Source: Rhodospirillales bacterium 70-18 (lineage in GTDB: Bacteria; Pseudomonadota; Alphaproteobacteria; Acetobacterales; Acetobacteraceae). Taken from it: a stretch of 64,000 nt of DNA. Positions 54,137 through 63,472 of the stretch are shown piece after piece (position 1 is the first letter of the stretch; the number at the start of each line of letters is the position of its first letter). The stretch covers positions 1 to 64,000 of the forward strand of contig MKWE01000014.1 of the NCBI GenBank assembly GCA_001899585.1, in the 5' to 3' direction. Both the position numbers and the translations under genes were made by a program. The notes below the pieces were generated by a model. It was not told the DNA's origin. It worked only from the letters and a program-made list of their open reading frames with translations, and did no database searches.

Positions 54137-56310
54137 ATCCAAAATTAACGGCACCTTCACCTACGCGCCCACACTTCGGAGCCTGGAATTCTGATAACCT
54201 CCTATTGAGCCGACGTCGTCCGCTATCCCATCCCCTCGCCTCCTGGCGGCGGTTTCAGCGGCACCGGCGCGAGCGTCGTTACGTCGCTAGCGTAATTGCT
54301 CGACATACCCAGCCAAGCCAGCTTCACCACGCTCGACCATGGCAGCCTCCGCGGGCCGGTGAATGCCGGCGACAACACCACGATCTTCGTGATCGGCACC
54401 CTCACCGGCACCATCCCGGCCGCCGCGCTGAGCGCCAGCGGCACCGGGCTGCTGAGCTTCCAGGGCGACGTGCTGGTGAGCGCGGTGCAGGTGAGCGGCG
54501 GCAACATCGTCACCACCGGCACGCTCACGCTGGATGCGGCGAGCGGGCTTGGCGCCAGCGCCTCGGCGCTGGCGTTCACTGGCTCAGGGTTGACCGATCC
54601 GGGAGTCACCGATCCGACGGCCGCGCACGTGTCGTCGCGAGCGGGTTAGTGAACGACGGGCTGCTCACGGTCGGCGTGGGCGATGCCGTGTATCTCTCGG
54701 GCAATTACAGCGGCGCCGGCACCATCGCCATGGCCGGCAATGCGACGCTGGACATGGTTTCCGTCAGCGGCGGCACCATCGCGCTTGCCGGCGGCGGCAA
54801 CATGATCTCGCTCACCCCGCCCGCCACCGGCCTCACGCTCGACGGCCTGGCCACGGGCGACATGCTGATGCTGTACAACACCACCCCGCTCACCTCGGCC
54901 CGCTACGCCGCCGGCCATCTCTATCTCTACAGCAACGGCCAGCAGGCCAGCGACATCGCCACCAGCAGCGACCTGACCGCCGACACGCTGCTGATCGTCC
55001 CGACTGTCACCGGCGGCGCCCTCACCGTTGCCGCTGCCGGGCCGCTCGACACCGCCGCCCTGCCCGCCCTGCAACCCGCCGAGCGCCTCATCATCGGCAC
55101 CAGCGATGTCACCAACGCCGGCACCCTGCACATCGCCGATGTCGGCGCCGTCGAGTTCCAGGGCACGGTCGCCCAGGCCGGCACCATCGCCTTCGACGGC
55201 ACTCATGGCAGCCTCATCCTCGACCACCCCCCCGGCTTCCACGCCACGCTCGCCAACATGCAACCCGGCGACACCATCACCCTGGCGCCCGGCACCGGCT
55301 ATGCCCTCGGCTACGCCGGCTCCGCCCTGGAGGTGCTGCAGAACGGCATCCTGGCCGCCAGCTTCACGCTGGACAGCGGCTACGATCTGACCAATTTCAG
55401 CCTCGACCCCAGCGGCCTCGCCCCCTCGATCGGCCTCACCGCCGCCCCGACCCAGACCTTCAGCTACGCCGACAACACCAGCCAGGTCACCGCGGCCAGC
55501 CACGGCGAAGCCTATACCGGCCCAGCCGCCGGCCTTGCCGGCCAGTTCATCCACATCACGCCCGACAACGTGAATGTCGCGACCGCCGCCCCCAGCGTCT
55601 TCATCCGCACCGGCGCCGGCGACGACGCAGTGCAGGTCACCAGCGGCGACAACGTGATCGACGCCTCCACCGGCTCCAACTTCCTGGTTGGCGGCACCGG
55701 GCACGACACCTTCTTCGTCGACACCACCGGCGGGCAGACGCTGTGGGACAGCATCGTGAACTTCCACGCCGGCGACGCGCTGACCATCTGGGGCTATTCG
55801 CCGGGCGTCTCCAGCCATGGCTGGGCCGACGGCCTGGGCGCGGCCGGCTATACCGGCCTCACCCTGCAGATCAAGCCGACCGGCGCCCTCGTCGCCGCCC
55901 AGGCCACCCTGGTCGGCCTGACCAGCGCCGACCTGTCGAGCCTGATGGTGCAGACCGGCGAGGTCGGCGGCAACAGCTACCTCAGCATCATCCACACCTC
56001 AGCGGCCTCAGAACCGCTCCTCGCCCCGCTTGCGCGCCGCATCGGGAAAGTCCCGCGTCAGCGCGAACACCGGGTTGGCCACCAGCGAATTGACGCCGTG
56101 GTGGAACCCCTCCACCGGCTCGTCCCGCCCGGCCACGTGCTGGAACGCCGCCTCAAGCTGGGCCAGGTCGCGCACCTCGATCATGATGTGCCAGTCGCCC
56201 ATGCCGCGCAGCCCGAAGCCCAGCTTGGCCCGCGTGATCCGCCAGCCATGCACCAGCCCGCGCTCGCGCAGATGCCCCATATAGGCATCCAGCTTCTCGC
56301 AGAACACTAG
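54137..56310 (+). pseudogene. decayed surface/beta-repeat protein gene with RTX-like C-terminal part
   Basis: Coding similarity runs through three frames. After AAGGAG at 54126-54131, NGTFTYAPTLRS appears at 54147 without a start codon (ATC stands where an ATG would fit) and hits stops at 54191. A second frame reads GGGFSGTGASVVTSLA, stop (54293-54295), then LLDIPSQASFTTLDHGSL onwards, ending at a stop near 54649. A third frame continues from about 54630 (VASGLVNDGLLTVGVGDAVYLSGNYSG) through beta-rich repeats. It contains a haemolysin-like stretch (NVIDASTGSNFLVGGTGHDTFFVDTT) and reaches HTSAAS near 56010. The frame then runs on to 56310 antisense to the next gene. Lost start, nonsense and frameshift lesions indicate an inactive gene; sequencing error is the alternative. 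Confidence 0.6.
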
Positions 56311-56358
56311 GTCCCGGACCCCGGGCCTGAGGTCGCAATAGACGTGGTAGATATCCAT
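56008..56358 (-). CDS. small DUF6614-like protein
   Basis: A 116-residue soluble protein, MDIYHVYCDLRPGVRDLVFCEKLDAYMGHLRERG..., with GDWHIMIEVRDLAQLEAAFQHVAGR and VNSLVANPVFALTRDFP. The compact alpha/beta pattern fits a ferredoxin-like (dimeric alpha-beta barrel) domain, and the sequence matches what I recall as DUF6614. It starts 1 bp after the OppF-type stop and is probably part of that operon. Its 3' end overlaps the run-on tail of the pseudogene on the other strand. Confidence 0.8.
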   Translation of the reverse strand: MDIYHVYCDLRPGVRDLVFCEKLDAYMGHLRERGLVHGWRITRAKLGFGLRGMGDWHIMIEVRDLAQLEAAFQHVAGRDEPVEGFHHGVNSLVANPVFALTRDFPDAARKRGEERF

Positions 56359-56359
56359 C

Positions 56360-57361
56360 TCAGGCCTCCGCCCGCCCTTCCTGCACAGCGTGGCAGGCCA
56401 CCTCGACCTCGCCCACCCGCACATGCGCCGGCTTTTCCACCCGGCAGCGGTCGTTGGCCAACTTGCAGCGCGGGTGGAACGGGCAGCCCGGTGGCGGGTT
56501 GATCGGGCTCGGCACCTCGCCGCCCACCGGCGTGCGCGCCACGCCGACCATGTCCAGGTCCGGGATCGCCTCCAGCAGCATCCGCGTATAGGGGTGGCGC
56601 GGATTGCGGAACACCTCCTCGCCCGGCCCCATCTCCACGATCCGGCCCAGGTACATCACCCCCAGCCGGTCCGCCATGTGCCGCACCACCGCCAGGTTGT
56701 GGCTGATGAACAGGTAGGTCAGCCCCAGCCGCTGCTGCAGCTCCTTCATCAAATTGAGGATCTGCGCCTGCACCGACACATCCAGCGCCGAGGTCGGCTC
56801 GTCGCACACCAGGAAATCCGGCTCGCTGGACAGCGCCCGTGCGATCGAGATGCGCTGCCGCTGGCCGCCCGAGAATTCATGCGGATATTTCTCCCCGTCG
56901 GCCGCCGCCAGCCCCACCTGGGTCAGCAGCTCACCCACCCGCGCATCGATCTCCGCCGCCGAGGACAGCAGCCGGAAGGCGCGGATCGGCTCGGCCACGA
57001 TGTCGCGCACCCGCCAGCGCGGGTTCAGCGAGGCATACGGGTCCTGGAAGATCATGTTCATCCGCCGCCGCAGCGCCGCCTGCGACCGCGCCGCCGAGAG
57101 CGCCTGCCCCTCGAAGCGGATATCGCCCGAACTCGGCCCGTACAGCCCCACCGCCAGCCGCGCCACCGTGGACTTGCCGCAGCCGCTCTCGCCCACCAGC
57201 GCCAGCGTGGTGCCGCGCGGGATGGCGAAGCTCACATCGTCCACCGCGCGCAGATGCCGCCGCTTCTCGCCCACCAGCACCCGCTGCAGCCACGGGCGGG
57301 ACACGTCGAACAGCCTGGTGACGCCGGTCGCCTCCAGCACAACCGCCGAGGTCTCAGACAT
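56360..57361 (-). CDS. oligopeptide-type ABC transporter ATPase (OppF/DppF)
   Basis: A 333-residue ATPase: TRLFDVSRPWLQRVLVGEKRRHLRAVDDVSF, Walker A GESGCGKST, FQDPYASLNPRWRV, signature FSGGQRQRISIARAL, Walker B CDEPTSALD, and the Cys-containing C-terminal oligopeptide motif (GCPFHPRCKLANDRC). The start is taken at 57361, overlapping the OppD stop by 8 bp. An ATG two codons earlier is possible. Confidence 0.93.
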   Translation of the reverse strand: MSETSAVVLEATGVTRLFDVSRPWLQRVLVGEKRRHLRAVDDVSFAIPRGTTLALVGESGCGKSTVARLAVGLYGPSSGDIRFEGQALSAARSQAALRRRMNMIFQDPYASLNPRWRVRDIVAEPIRAFRLLSSAAEIDARVGELLTQVGLAAADGEKYPHEFSGGQRQRISIARALSSEPDFLVCDEPTSALDVSVQAQILNLMKELQQRLGLTYLFISHNLAVVRHMADRLGVMYLGRIVEMGPGEEVFRNPRHPYTRMLLEAIPDLDMVGVARTPVGGEVPSPINPPPGCPFHPRCKLANDRCRVEKPAHVRVGEVEVACHAVQEGRAEA

Positions 57362-58328
57362 GCGCATTCTCCGCGGCATACAGCCAGCAGGCGGCGCGCG
57401 ACCGCCCCGCCTCCATCAGGTCCGGCCGCTCCACCCGGCAGCGGTCGAACACCTTCTCGCAGCGCGGATTGAACGCGCAGCCCTGCGGGATCGCGGTCAG
57501 CCGCGGCATCGCCCCGTCGATCTGCCGCAGCCGCTCCACCCGGTGCGTCAGGCTCGGGATGCTGCCCATCAGCCCCTCGGAATACGGATGCGCCGGGTGC
57601 TTCACCACCTCGCGCACCGGCCCGATCTCGGCGATCCGCCCGGCATACATCACCGCCACCCGGTCGGCGGTCTCGGCGATCACCCCCATGTCGTGCGTCA
57701 CCAGCATCACCGAGGTGCCGTGCTCGCGCGCCAGGTTCTTCAGCAGCGCGATGATCTGCGCCTGGATCGACACGTCCAGCGCCGTGGTCGGCTCATCGGC
57801 GATCACCAGCCGCGGCTCGGCGCACAGGGCGAGCGCGATCACCACGCGCTGACGCATGCCGCCGGAGAACTCGTGCGGATAGGCGTCGATCCGCTCGCGC
57901 GCCGCCGGAATCCCCACATCCTCCAGCCACTTCACCGCCCGCGCCCGCGCGTCGCGGTCCGACAGGCGCAGATGCGTCTGGATCGTCTCCACCAGTTGCC
58001 GGCCGATCGAATACAGCGGGTTGAGCGTGGTCAGCGGGTCCTGGAAGATCGCGCCGATCTGCTTGCCGCGGATCGCCCGCATGCGGTCGGCCGGCAGGTC
58101 GTCGATGCGCGCGCCGTCCAGCAGGATGCGCCCGCCGGCCACCCGCCCGGGCGGTTCCAGCAGCCCGATGATGGCCGCCCCGGTCAGCGACTTGCCCGCC
58201 CCGCTCTCGCCCACCACGCCCAGCACCTCGCCGGCCTCGATGGAAAACGACACCCCGTCCAGCGCCCGCAGCACGCCGCGCCGGGTGGGAAACTCGACCG
58301 TCAGGTCCTGCACATCCAGCAAACTCAT
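57354..58328 (-). CDS. oligopeptide-type ABC transporter ATPase (OppD/DppD)
   Basis: A 324-residue ATPase with Walker A GESGAGKSL, FQDPLTTLNPLYSIGRQL, signature FSGGMRQRVVIALAL, Walker B ADEPTTALD, switch VTHDMGV and the C-terminal GCAFNPRCEKVFDRC motif. It forms the heterodimeric motor with the OppF-type protein. It lies 13 bp after the OppC-type stop. Confidence 0.93.
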   Translation of the reverse strand: MSLLDVQDLTVEFPTRRGVLRALDGVSFSIEAGEVLGVVGESGAGKSLTGAAIIGLLEPPGRVAGGRILLDGARIDDLPADRMRAIRGKQIGAIFQDPLTTLNPLYSIGRQLVETIQTHLRLSDRDARARAVKWLEDVGIPAARERIDAYPHEFSGGMRQRVVIALALCAEPRLVIADEPTTALDVSIQAQIIALLKNLAREHGTSVMLVTHDMGVIAETADRVAVMYAGRIAEIGPVREVVKHPAHPYSEGLMGSIPSLTHRVERLRQIDGAMPRLTAIPQGCAFNPRCEKVFDRCRVERPDLMEAGRSRAACWLYAAENAHV

Positions 58329-58341
58329 CGGTGCAGCCCTC

Positions 58342-59247
58342 TCATCGCAATCTCGGATTCAGCGCATCGCGCAGCCAGTCGCCCAGCAGGTTGATGGACA
58401 GCACCATCACCGCCAGCATCACCCCGGGGAAGATCGTCACCCACCACTCGCCCGAGAACAGGAAGTCGTTCCCGATACGGATCAGCGTCCCCAGCGAGGG
58501 CTGGGTCGGCGGCAGGCCGACGCCCAGGAACGACAGCGTCGCCTCGTCCAGGATCGCCAGCCCCAGGTTCAGTGTGGCGATCACCAGCACCGGCCCCAGC
58601 ACGTTGGGCAGGATGTGGCTGGCCATGATGCGTGGCGAGGACAGCCCGATCACCTTCGCCGCCATCACGTATTCCCGCCCGCGCTCCACCAGCGTGGAGC
58701 CGCGCACCGTGCGGGCGAATTGCGGCCAGCGGGCGATGCCGATGGCGAACACCAGCACATAGATCTGCATCCGGTCATGGAAGTCGCGCGGCAGCACCGC
58801 GCGCGCCACCCCGTCCACCAGCAGCGCGATCAGGATCGACGGGAAGGTGAGCTGCACGTCGGTCACCCGCATCAGCAGCGCGTCCACCGCGCCGCCCATG
58901 TAGCCGGCCACCAGCCCCACGGTGATGCCCACCACCAGCGCGAAGATGATCGCCAGGAAGCCGATCATCAGGCTGATCTGGGTGCCGTACATGATGGCCG
59001 AGAGCACGTCGCGCCCCTGGTCGTCGGTGCCCAGCAGGTGGGCCGCCGTGCCGTCGGCCATGAACACCGGCGGCTGCAGGCTGTCCATCAGGCTCAGGCT
59101 GGCCAGGTCGAACGGGTTATGCGGCGCCAGCCACGGCGCCCCCACCGCGCCGACCACGCAGGCCAGCACCACCAGGGTCGACACCACCGCCACCGGCGAG
59201 CGCCGGAAGCTGTAGACGAAATCGCTGTCGAGGAAGCGCGCGAGCAT
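58342..59247 (-). CDS. oligopeptide-type ABC transporter permease (OppC/DppC)
   Basis: A 301-residue permease. The N-terminal helix is at about 20-42, followed by APHNPFDLA, LLGTDDQGRDVLSAIMYGTQ, a cluster of helices and an EAA loop (REYVMAAKVIGLSSPRIMASHILPN). It ends SINLLGDWLRDALNPRLR, typical of the family. It starts 1 bp after the OppB-type stop codon. Confidence 0.93.
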   Translation of the reverse strand: MLARFLDSDFVYSFRRSPVAVVSTLVVLACVVGAVGAPWLAPHNPFDLASLSLMDSLQPPVFMADGTAAHLLGTDDQGRDVLSAIMYGTQISLMIGFLAIIFALVVGITVGLVAGYMGGAVDALLMRVTDVQLTFPSILIALLVDGVARAVLPRDFHDRMQIYVLVFAIGIARWPQFARTVRGSTLVERGREYVMAAKVIGLSSPRIMASHILPNVLGPVLVIATLNLGLAILDEATLSFLGVGLPPTQPSLGTLIRIGNDFLFSGEWWVTIFPGVMLAVMVLSINLLGDWLRDALNPRLR

Positions 59248-59248
59248 G

Positions 59249-60238
59249 TCAGTGCCCCCCCGTCGCACGGCCGCGATCCATGCGCAGCCTCGGGTCCACG
59301 GCGTAGTACAACAGGTCCACGATCAGGTTGATGCACACGAACACCACCGCGATCAACTGCAGGTAGGCCGCCATCACCGGAATATCCGCCACGCCGATCG
59401 ACTGCACCAGCAGCAGCCCCATGCCGGGCCACTGGAACACCGTCTCGGTCACGATCGAGAACGCCACCAGCCCGCCGATCTGCAACCCGATGATGGTGAT
59501 CACCGGCACCAGCGTGTTCTTCAGCGCATGCCCGAAATTGATCGCCCGCTGCGACAGGCCGCGGGCGCGGGCAAACTTGATGTAGTCGCTGCGCAGCACC
59601 TCCAGCATCTCGGCGCGCACCAGGCGCATGATCAGCGTCATCTGGAACAGCCCCAGCGTGATCGCCGGTAGGATCAGCGATTTCAGCCCCAGCGGCGTCA
59701 GGAACCCGGTGCTCCAATGCGCGAAATGCACCACGTCGCCCCGCCCGAAGCTCGGCAGCCAGCCCAGCACCACCGAGAACAGCAGGATCAGCAGGATGCC
59801 GATCAGGAAGGTCGGCAGCGACACCCCCAGCAACGAGAATATCATGAAGATGCGCGACACCACGGCGTTGCGCCGGATGCCGGTGTAGACGCCCATCGGC
59901 ACCCCCACCAGCACCGCCAGCACCGCCGAGGTCAGCGACAGTTCCAGCGTCGCCGGCAGCCGCTCGGCGATCAGGTCGCCCACCGGGCGCGCCATGCGGT
60001 AGCTGATGCCGAAATTGCCGTGCAGCGCCGCCCACATGTACTTGGCGTACTGCACGAAAAACGGCTGGTCCAGCCCCAGCTGGTGCACCAGCGCCACGCG
60101 CTGCGCCTCGGTATAGTCCTGGCCCAGCATGATGGTCACCGGGTCACCGACGAAGGCGAACATGGCATAGGAGATGAAGCCGACCACCAGCAGCACGGGA
60201 ACCGCCTGCAGGATACGCGATAGTATGAACGCGAACAT
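59249..60238 (-). CDS. oligopeptide-type ABC transporter permease (OppB/DppB)
   Basis: A 329-residue permease: MFAFILSRILQAVPVLLVVGFISYAMF first helix, PVTIMLGQDYTEAQRVALVHQLGLDQPFFVQYAKYMW, and an EAA loop SDYIKFARARGLSQRAINFGHALKNTLVPVITI. It is the first gene of the operon. Unlike the importer at 2090-7271, no binding-protein gene lies upstream. The partner receptor must be encoded elsewhere. Confidence 0.93.
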   Translation of the reverse strand: MFAFILSRILQAVPVLLVVGFISYAMFAFVGDPVTIMLGQDYTEAQRVALVHQLGLDQPFFVQYAKYMWAALHGNFGISYRMARPVGDLIAERLPATLELSLTSAVLAVLVGVPMGVYTGIRRNAVVSRIFMIFSLLGVSLPTFLIGILLILLFSVVLGWLPSFGRGDVVHFAHWSTGFLTPLGLKSLILPAITLGLFQMTLIMRLVRAEMLEVLRSDYIKFARARGLSQRAINFGHALKNTLVPVITIIGLQIGGLVAFSIVTETVFQWPGMGLLLVQSIGVADIPVMAAYLQLIAVVFVCINLIVDLLYYAVDPRLRMDRGRATGGH

Positions 60239-60405
60239 TGACGATCAGAATCCTTGGCCGCTGGCGTCACGGGGTGAATGGGTGGTGTGGATCGGCGTGC
60301 CGGTTCCCTGCCGCGCCGCGCGAAACGCCCCGGCCGTCCAGGGCGGCGCATTCTTATGGCAGGCGTCGCCCCCTTGCAAAGCCCGCCCCCGGCCCGCCGA
60401 CCCGC

Positions 60406-61476
60406 TCAATCGGCAACGGTGCCCGCCTCTGGCTGCGTCAGCGGGCCGCGCCCGCCGCCGGTCCACTCGCTGACCAGCGTGAACCCCACCCCCAGCAGCA
60501 CCGGCCCCACGAACACGCCCAGCAGCCCGAACGCCAGCGCGCCGCCCAGCACCCCCAGCATGGTCAGCAGGAACGGCAGCTGCGCCCCGCGCGCGATGAA
60601 ATACGGCCGGATCACCGAATCCGCCCCGCTCACCGCGATGATCCCGTACAGGAACAGCACGATGCCCCAGGCGCTGTGCCCGCTGGCCAGCAGCCACAGC
60701 GAGGCCGGAATCCACACCGCCGGCGCGCCGATCGGCAGCACCGACATACCGCCCGCCAGCACCCCCAGCAGGAACGGCCGCGGCACCCCGGACAGCCACA
60801 GGCCGAACGTGGTCAGGATGCCCTGCACCACCGCGGTGCCCAATATGCCGTAGACCACGCCGCGCACCGTCGCCCCGGTCACCGCGATCAGCCGGTCCGC
60901 CCGCGCCCCGGCGATGCGCCGCGTCAGCACGGTCAGCCGGCTGGCCAGCACCTCCCCCGAGGCATACAGGAAAAACGCCACCACCAGCGCCAGCACGAAC
61001 TCCAGCACGCCGTTGGCCAGCCCCAGCAGCAGCCGCAGCCCGAACTCGGCCGCGATGCCGAAATACGGCCGGAAGAACGCCACCATCACCGTCAGGTCGG
61101 CGGCCCAGCTGTTCCAGAACAGCGACACCGTCGGCCCCACCACCGGCACCTGCTCCACCCAGGGCGGCGCCCCCGGCAGGCCCGCGGCCATCGCCTCCTG
61201 GATCGTCTTCTGCAACTGCGCCACGTCCCCGGCGCCGCCCGGGGCCGCCAGCGCCAGCGGCAACACCACCACCACGGCGGTGATCACCACCATCACCACG
61301 GCCGCCACCGTCCGCCCCAGTCGCAGCCGCAGGCGCAGCCACTCGAACACCGGCCAGGTGGTGAAGGTCAGGATCGCCGCCCACAGGATCGCCGAGAAAA
61401 ACGGGTACAGCACCACCGTGCAGCCCACCGCGATGCCGCCCAGCAGCAGCCCCATCAGCACGCGTTCCGCCACCAT
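60406..61476 (-). CDS. AI-2E family transporter (PerM/YdiK-like membrane protein)
   Basis: A 356-residue protein with about eight hydrophobic segments: an N-terminal pair (LLLGGIAVGCTVVLYPFFSAILWAAILTF and TVAAVVMVVITAVVVVLPLALAA), a central amphipathic region, and a C-terminal GGMSVLPIGAPAVWIPASLWLL core characteristic of the family. Members export autoinducer-2 or Na+/H+; the substrate here is unknown. ATG 61474-61476 is preceded by GAGGGG; an ATG 14 codons earlier is possible. Confidence 0.87.
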   Translation of the reverse strand: MVAERVLMGLLLGGIAVGCTVVLYPFFSAILWAAILTFTTWPVFEWLRLRLRLGRTVAAVVMVVITAVVVVLPLALAAPGGAGDVAQLQKTIQEAMAAGLPGAPPWVEQVPVVGPTVSLFWNSWAADLTVMVAFFRPYFGIAAEFGLRLLLGLANGVLEFVLALVVAFFLYASGEVLASRLTVLTRRIAGARADRLIAVTGATVRGVVYGILGTAVVQGILTTFGLWLSGVPRPFLLGVLAGGMSVLPIGAPAVWIPASLWLLASGHSAWGIVLFLYGIIAVSGADSVIRPYFIARGAQLPFLLTMLGVLGGALAFGLLGVFVGPVLLGVGFTLVSEWTGGGRGPLTQPEAGTVAD

Positions 61477-61635
61477 GACCGTCTGCGCCCCTCGACTTCG
61501 CGCGCAGATATCCGCCATGCCGCCGCGAACTTCAATGCATCCCGCGCGGCGGCGCATGATAGCGATATCCAAACCCGATCTGGTCAAGCGTTCCCCCTGC
61601 CGCTAGCTTCGCGCCAACGCCGAGGAGGAACCGCA

Positions 61636-62415
61636 ATGCCGCGTCTGGCCGCCAACCTGTCGATGATGTTCAACGAAGTGCCGTTCCTCGACCGCTTCGA
61701 CGCCGCGGCCAAGGCCGGCTTCACCGCCGTCGAGTTCCTGTTCCCCTATGAGTGGCCGGCCGCCGAGCTGAAGCGCCGGCTGGACGCCAACGGCCTGCGC
61801 CAGGTGCTGTTCAACATGCCCCCGGGCGACTGGGCCGCCGGCGAGCGCGGCCTTGCCAGCCTGCCCGGCCGGCAGGCCGAATTCCGCGCCAATGTCGGCC
61901 GCGCGCTGGACTATGCGGCGGCGCTGGACTGCGAGCTGGTGCACTGCATGGCCGGCATCCCGCCCGCCGGCACGCCCCCGGTCACCGCCGCCGCGCTGTT
62001 CGCCGCCAACGTCGCCTGGGCCGCCGAGCAGGCCCTCGCCGCCGGCGTGAAGCTGGCGCTGGAGCCGATCAACCACCGCGACATGCCCGGCTACCACCTC
62101 AACACCATGCAGCAGGGCGCCGACGTCATCGCCGCCATCGGCGCCGACCGCGTCGGCCTGCAATTCGACCTTTACCACTGCCAGACCACCGAGGGCGACA
62201 TCACCAAGCGCATGGAAAAGCTCATGCCGGTGATCGCGCACATGCAGCTCGCCGACGTGCCCGACCGGCACGAGCCCGGCACCGGCGAGATCGGCTGGGA
62301 CTACGTGCTGCGCCGGATCGACGCGCTGGGCTACCAGGGCTGGATCGGTTGCGAATACCGCCCCGCCGGCGACACCGTGGCCGGGCTGGCATGGCGCACC
62401 CGCTTCGGCGTCTGA
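61636..62415 (+). CDS. hyi: hydroxypyruvate isomerase
   Basis: A 259-residue TIM-barrel isomerase interconverting hydroxypyruvate and tartronate semialdehyde. It matches Hyi: AANLSMMFNEVPFLDRFDAAAKAGFTAVEFLFPYEW, catalytic Glu in ALEPINHRDMPGY, FDLYHCQTTEGDI metal ligands, and a late IGCEYRPAG with the second Glu. GAGGAGG precedes the ATG. It lies 26 bp before the tartronate semialdehyde reductase gene. Confidence 0.93.
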   Translation: MPRLAANLSMMFNEVPFLDRFDAAAKAGFTAVEFLFPYEWPAAELKRRLDANGLRQVLFNMPPGDWAAGERGLASLPGRQAEFRANVGRALDYAAALDCELVHCMAGIPPAGTPPVTAAALFAANVAWAAEQALAAGVKLALEPINHRDMPGYHLNTMQQGADVIAAIGADRVGLQFDLYHCQTTEGDITKRMEKLMPVIAHMQLADVPDRHEPGTGEIGWDYVLRRIDALGYQGWIGCEYRPAGDTVAGLAWRTRFGV

Positions 62416-62441
62416 CGCATTCAGTTTAAAGGAGACTCACC

Positions 62442-63320
62442 ATGAAAATCGGATTCATCGGCCTCGGCATCATGGGCACCCCCATGGCCATGAACCTGCG
62501 CGCCGCCGGCCACGAGATCATCGTCCCCGACCGCCGCAGCCTGACCCAGGAGATGCGCGCCGCCGCCCAGGTGGTGGCCGACCCCGCCGCGGTGGCCGAG
62601 GCCGCCGAGACCATCATCCTGATGGTGCCCGACACCCCCGACGTGGAGGCCGTGCTGTTCGGCGCCCACGGCGTCGCCGAGGGCCTGTCCGCCGGCAAGC
62701 TTGTCATCGACATGTCCTCGATCAGCCCGATCGCCACCAAGGACTACGCCGCCCGCGTCAACGCCATGGGCTGCGACTATCTCGACGCCCCGGTCTCCGG
62801 CGGCGAGGTCGGCGCCAGGCAGGCCACGCTCACCATCATGGTCGGCGGGCCGGACGCCGCCTTCGCCCGCGCCCAGCCGCTGTTCCAGCTCCTGGGCAAG
62901 AACATCACCCATGTCGGCGCGGAAAACGGCGCCGGCCAGACCTGCAAGGTCTGCAACCAGATCATCGTGGCGCTGAACATCCAGGCGGTGGCCGAGGCGC
63001 TCACCTTCGCCCGCAAGGCCGGCGCCGACCCGGCGAAGGTCCGCCAGGCCCTGATGGGCGGCTTCGCCTCCTCGCGCATCCTGGAGGTGCATGCCGAGCG
63101 CATGATCAACCGCACCTTCGCCCCCGGCTTCCGCATCCGCCTGCACCAGAAAGACCTCAACCTCGCCCTCACCGCGGCGCGCGCGATGGACATGGCGCTG
63201 CCCAACACCGCCATCGCCCAGCAGATGTTCTCGGTGGTGGCGGCGCGCGAAGGCGGCGCGGAACAGGATCATTCCGCCCTCGTCCAGGCGATCGAGACGA
63301 TGGCGGCGGTGAATCCCTAA
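62442..63320 (+). CDS. glxR: 2-hydroxy-3-oxopropionate (tartronate semialdehyde) reductase
   Basis: A 292-residue beta-hydroxyacid dehydrogenase. The N-terminal Rossmann motif is GFIGLGIMGTPMAMNL. The substrate loop DAPVSGGEVGARQATLTIMVGG, catalytic Lys in GAGQTCKVCNQIIVALNIQAVAEAL and the KDLNLAL motif are all present. AAAGGAG precedes the ATG. It reduces tartronate semialdehyde to D-glycerate. With hyi it completes part of the glyoxylate-to-glycerate route; glyoxylate carboligase is not in this window. Confidence 0.94.
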   Translation: MKIGFIGLGIMGTPMAMNLRAAGHEIIVPDRRSLTQEMRAAAQVVADPAAVAEAAETIILMVPDTPDVEAVLFGAHGVAEGLSAGKLVIDMSSISPIATKDYAARVNAMGCDYLDAPVSGGEVGARQATLTIMVGGPDAAFARAQPLFQLLGKNITHVGAENGAGQTCKVCNQIIVALNIQAVAEALTFARKAGADPAKVRQALMGGFASSRILEVHAERMINRTFAPGFRIRLHQKDLNLALTAARAMDMALPNTAIAQQMFSVVAAREGGAEQDHSALVQAIETMAAVNP

Positions 63321-63358
63321 CACGCGACAATTCCCGCCCATGTGACGTCGCTTCCTTA

Positions 63359-63387
63359 TTGAATTCACGGCTTCGTGAGGATATGCC
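63359..63387 (+). promoter_or_regulatory. predicted promoter of the XRE regulator
   Basis: TTGAAT (63359-63364), a 17-bp spacer and TATGCC (63382-63387) give an acceptable sigma70-type promoter. Transcription would start near 63394. The -10 element overlaps the left arm of the outer inverted repeat. Confidence 0.4.
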
Positions 63388-63472
63388 TGTCCGGCGCCTC
63401 GATTCTGAGACACCGGACGGCAAACCGTCCCGTGTCTCACTTCTGCCGAGGCCACGGGGGTAGGACAGGCAT
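63383..63472 (+). promoter_or_regulatory. nested inverted repeats spanning the leader and start codon of the XRE regulator
   Basis: Outer arms ATGCCTGTCC (63383-63392) and GGACAGGCAT (63463-63472) are perfect 10-bp complements. The right arm includes the AGGA ribosome-binding segment and the first two bases of the ATG. Inside lies a 15-bp stem (TGAGACACCGGACGG at 63406-63420 with 63425-63439, one mismatch, 4-nt CAAA loop). This could be an autoregulatory operator, an RNA translation switch, or both. Confidence 0.55.

Noticed and set aside
55996-56310. C-terminal tail of the surface-protein frame as a real protein domain
   Set aside because: Its composition is that of an antisense frame (Arg, His, Pro, Gln-rich) and it lies over the well-formed DUF6614 gene.
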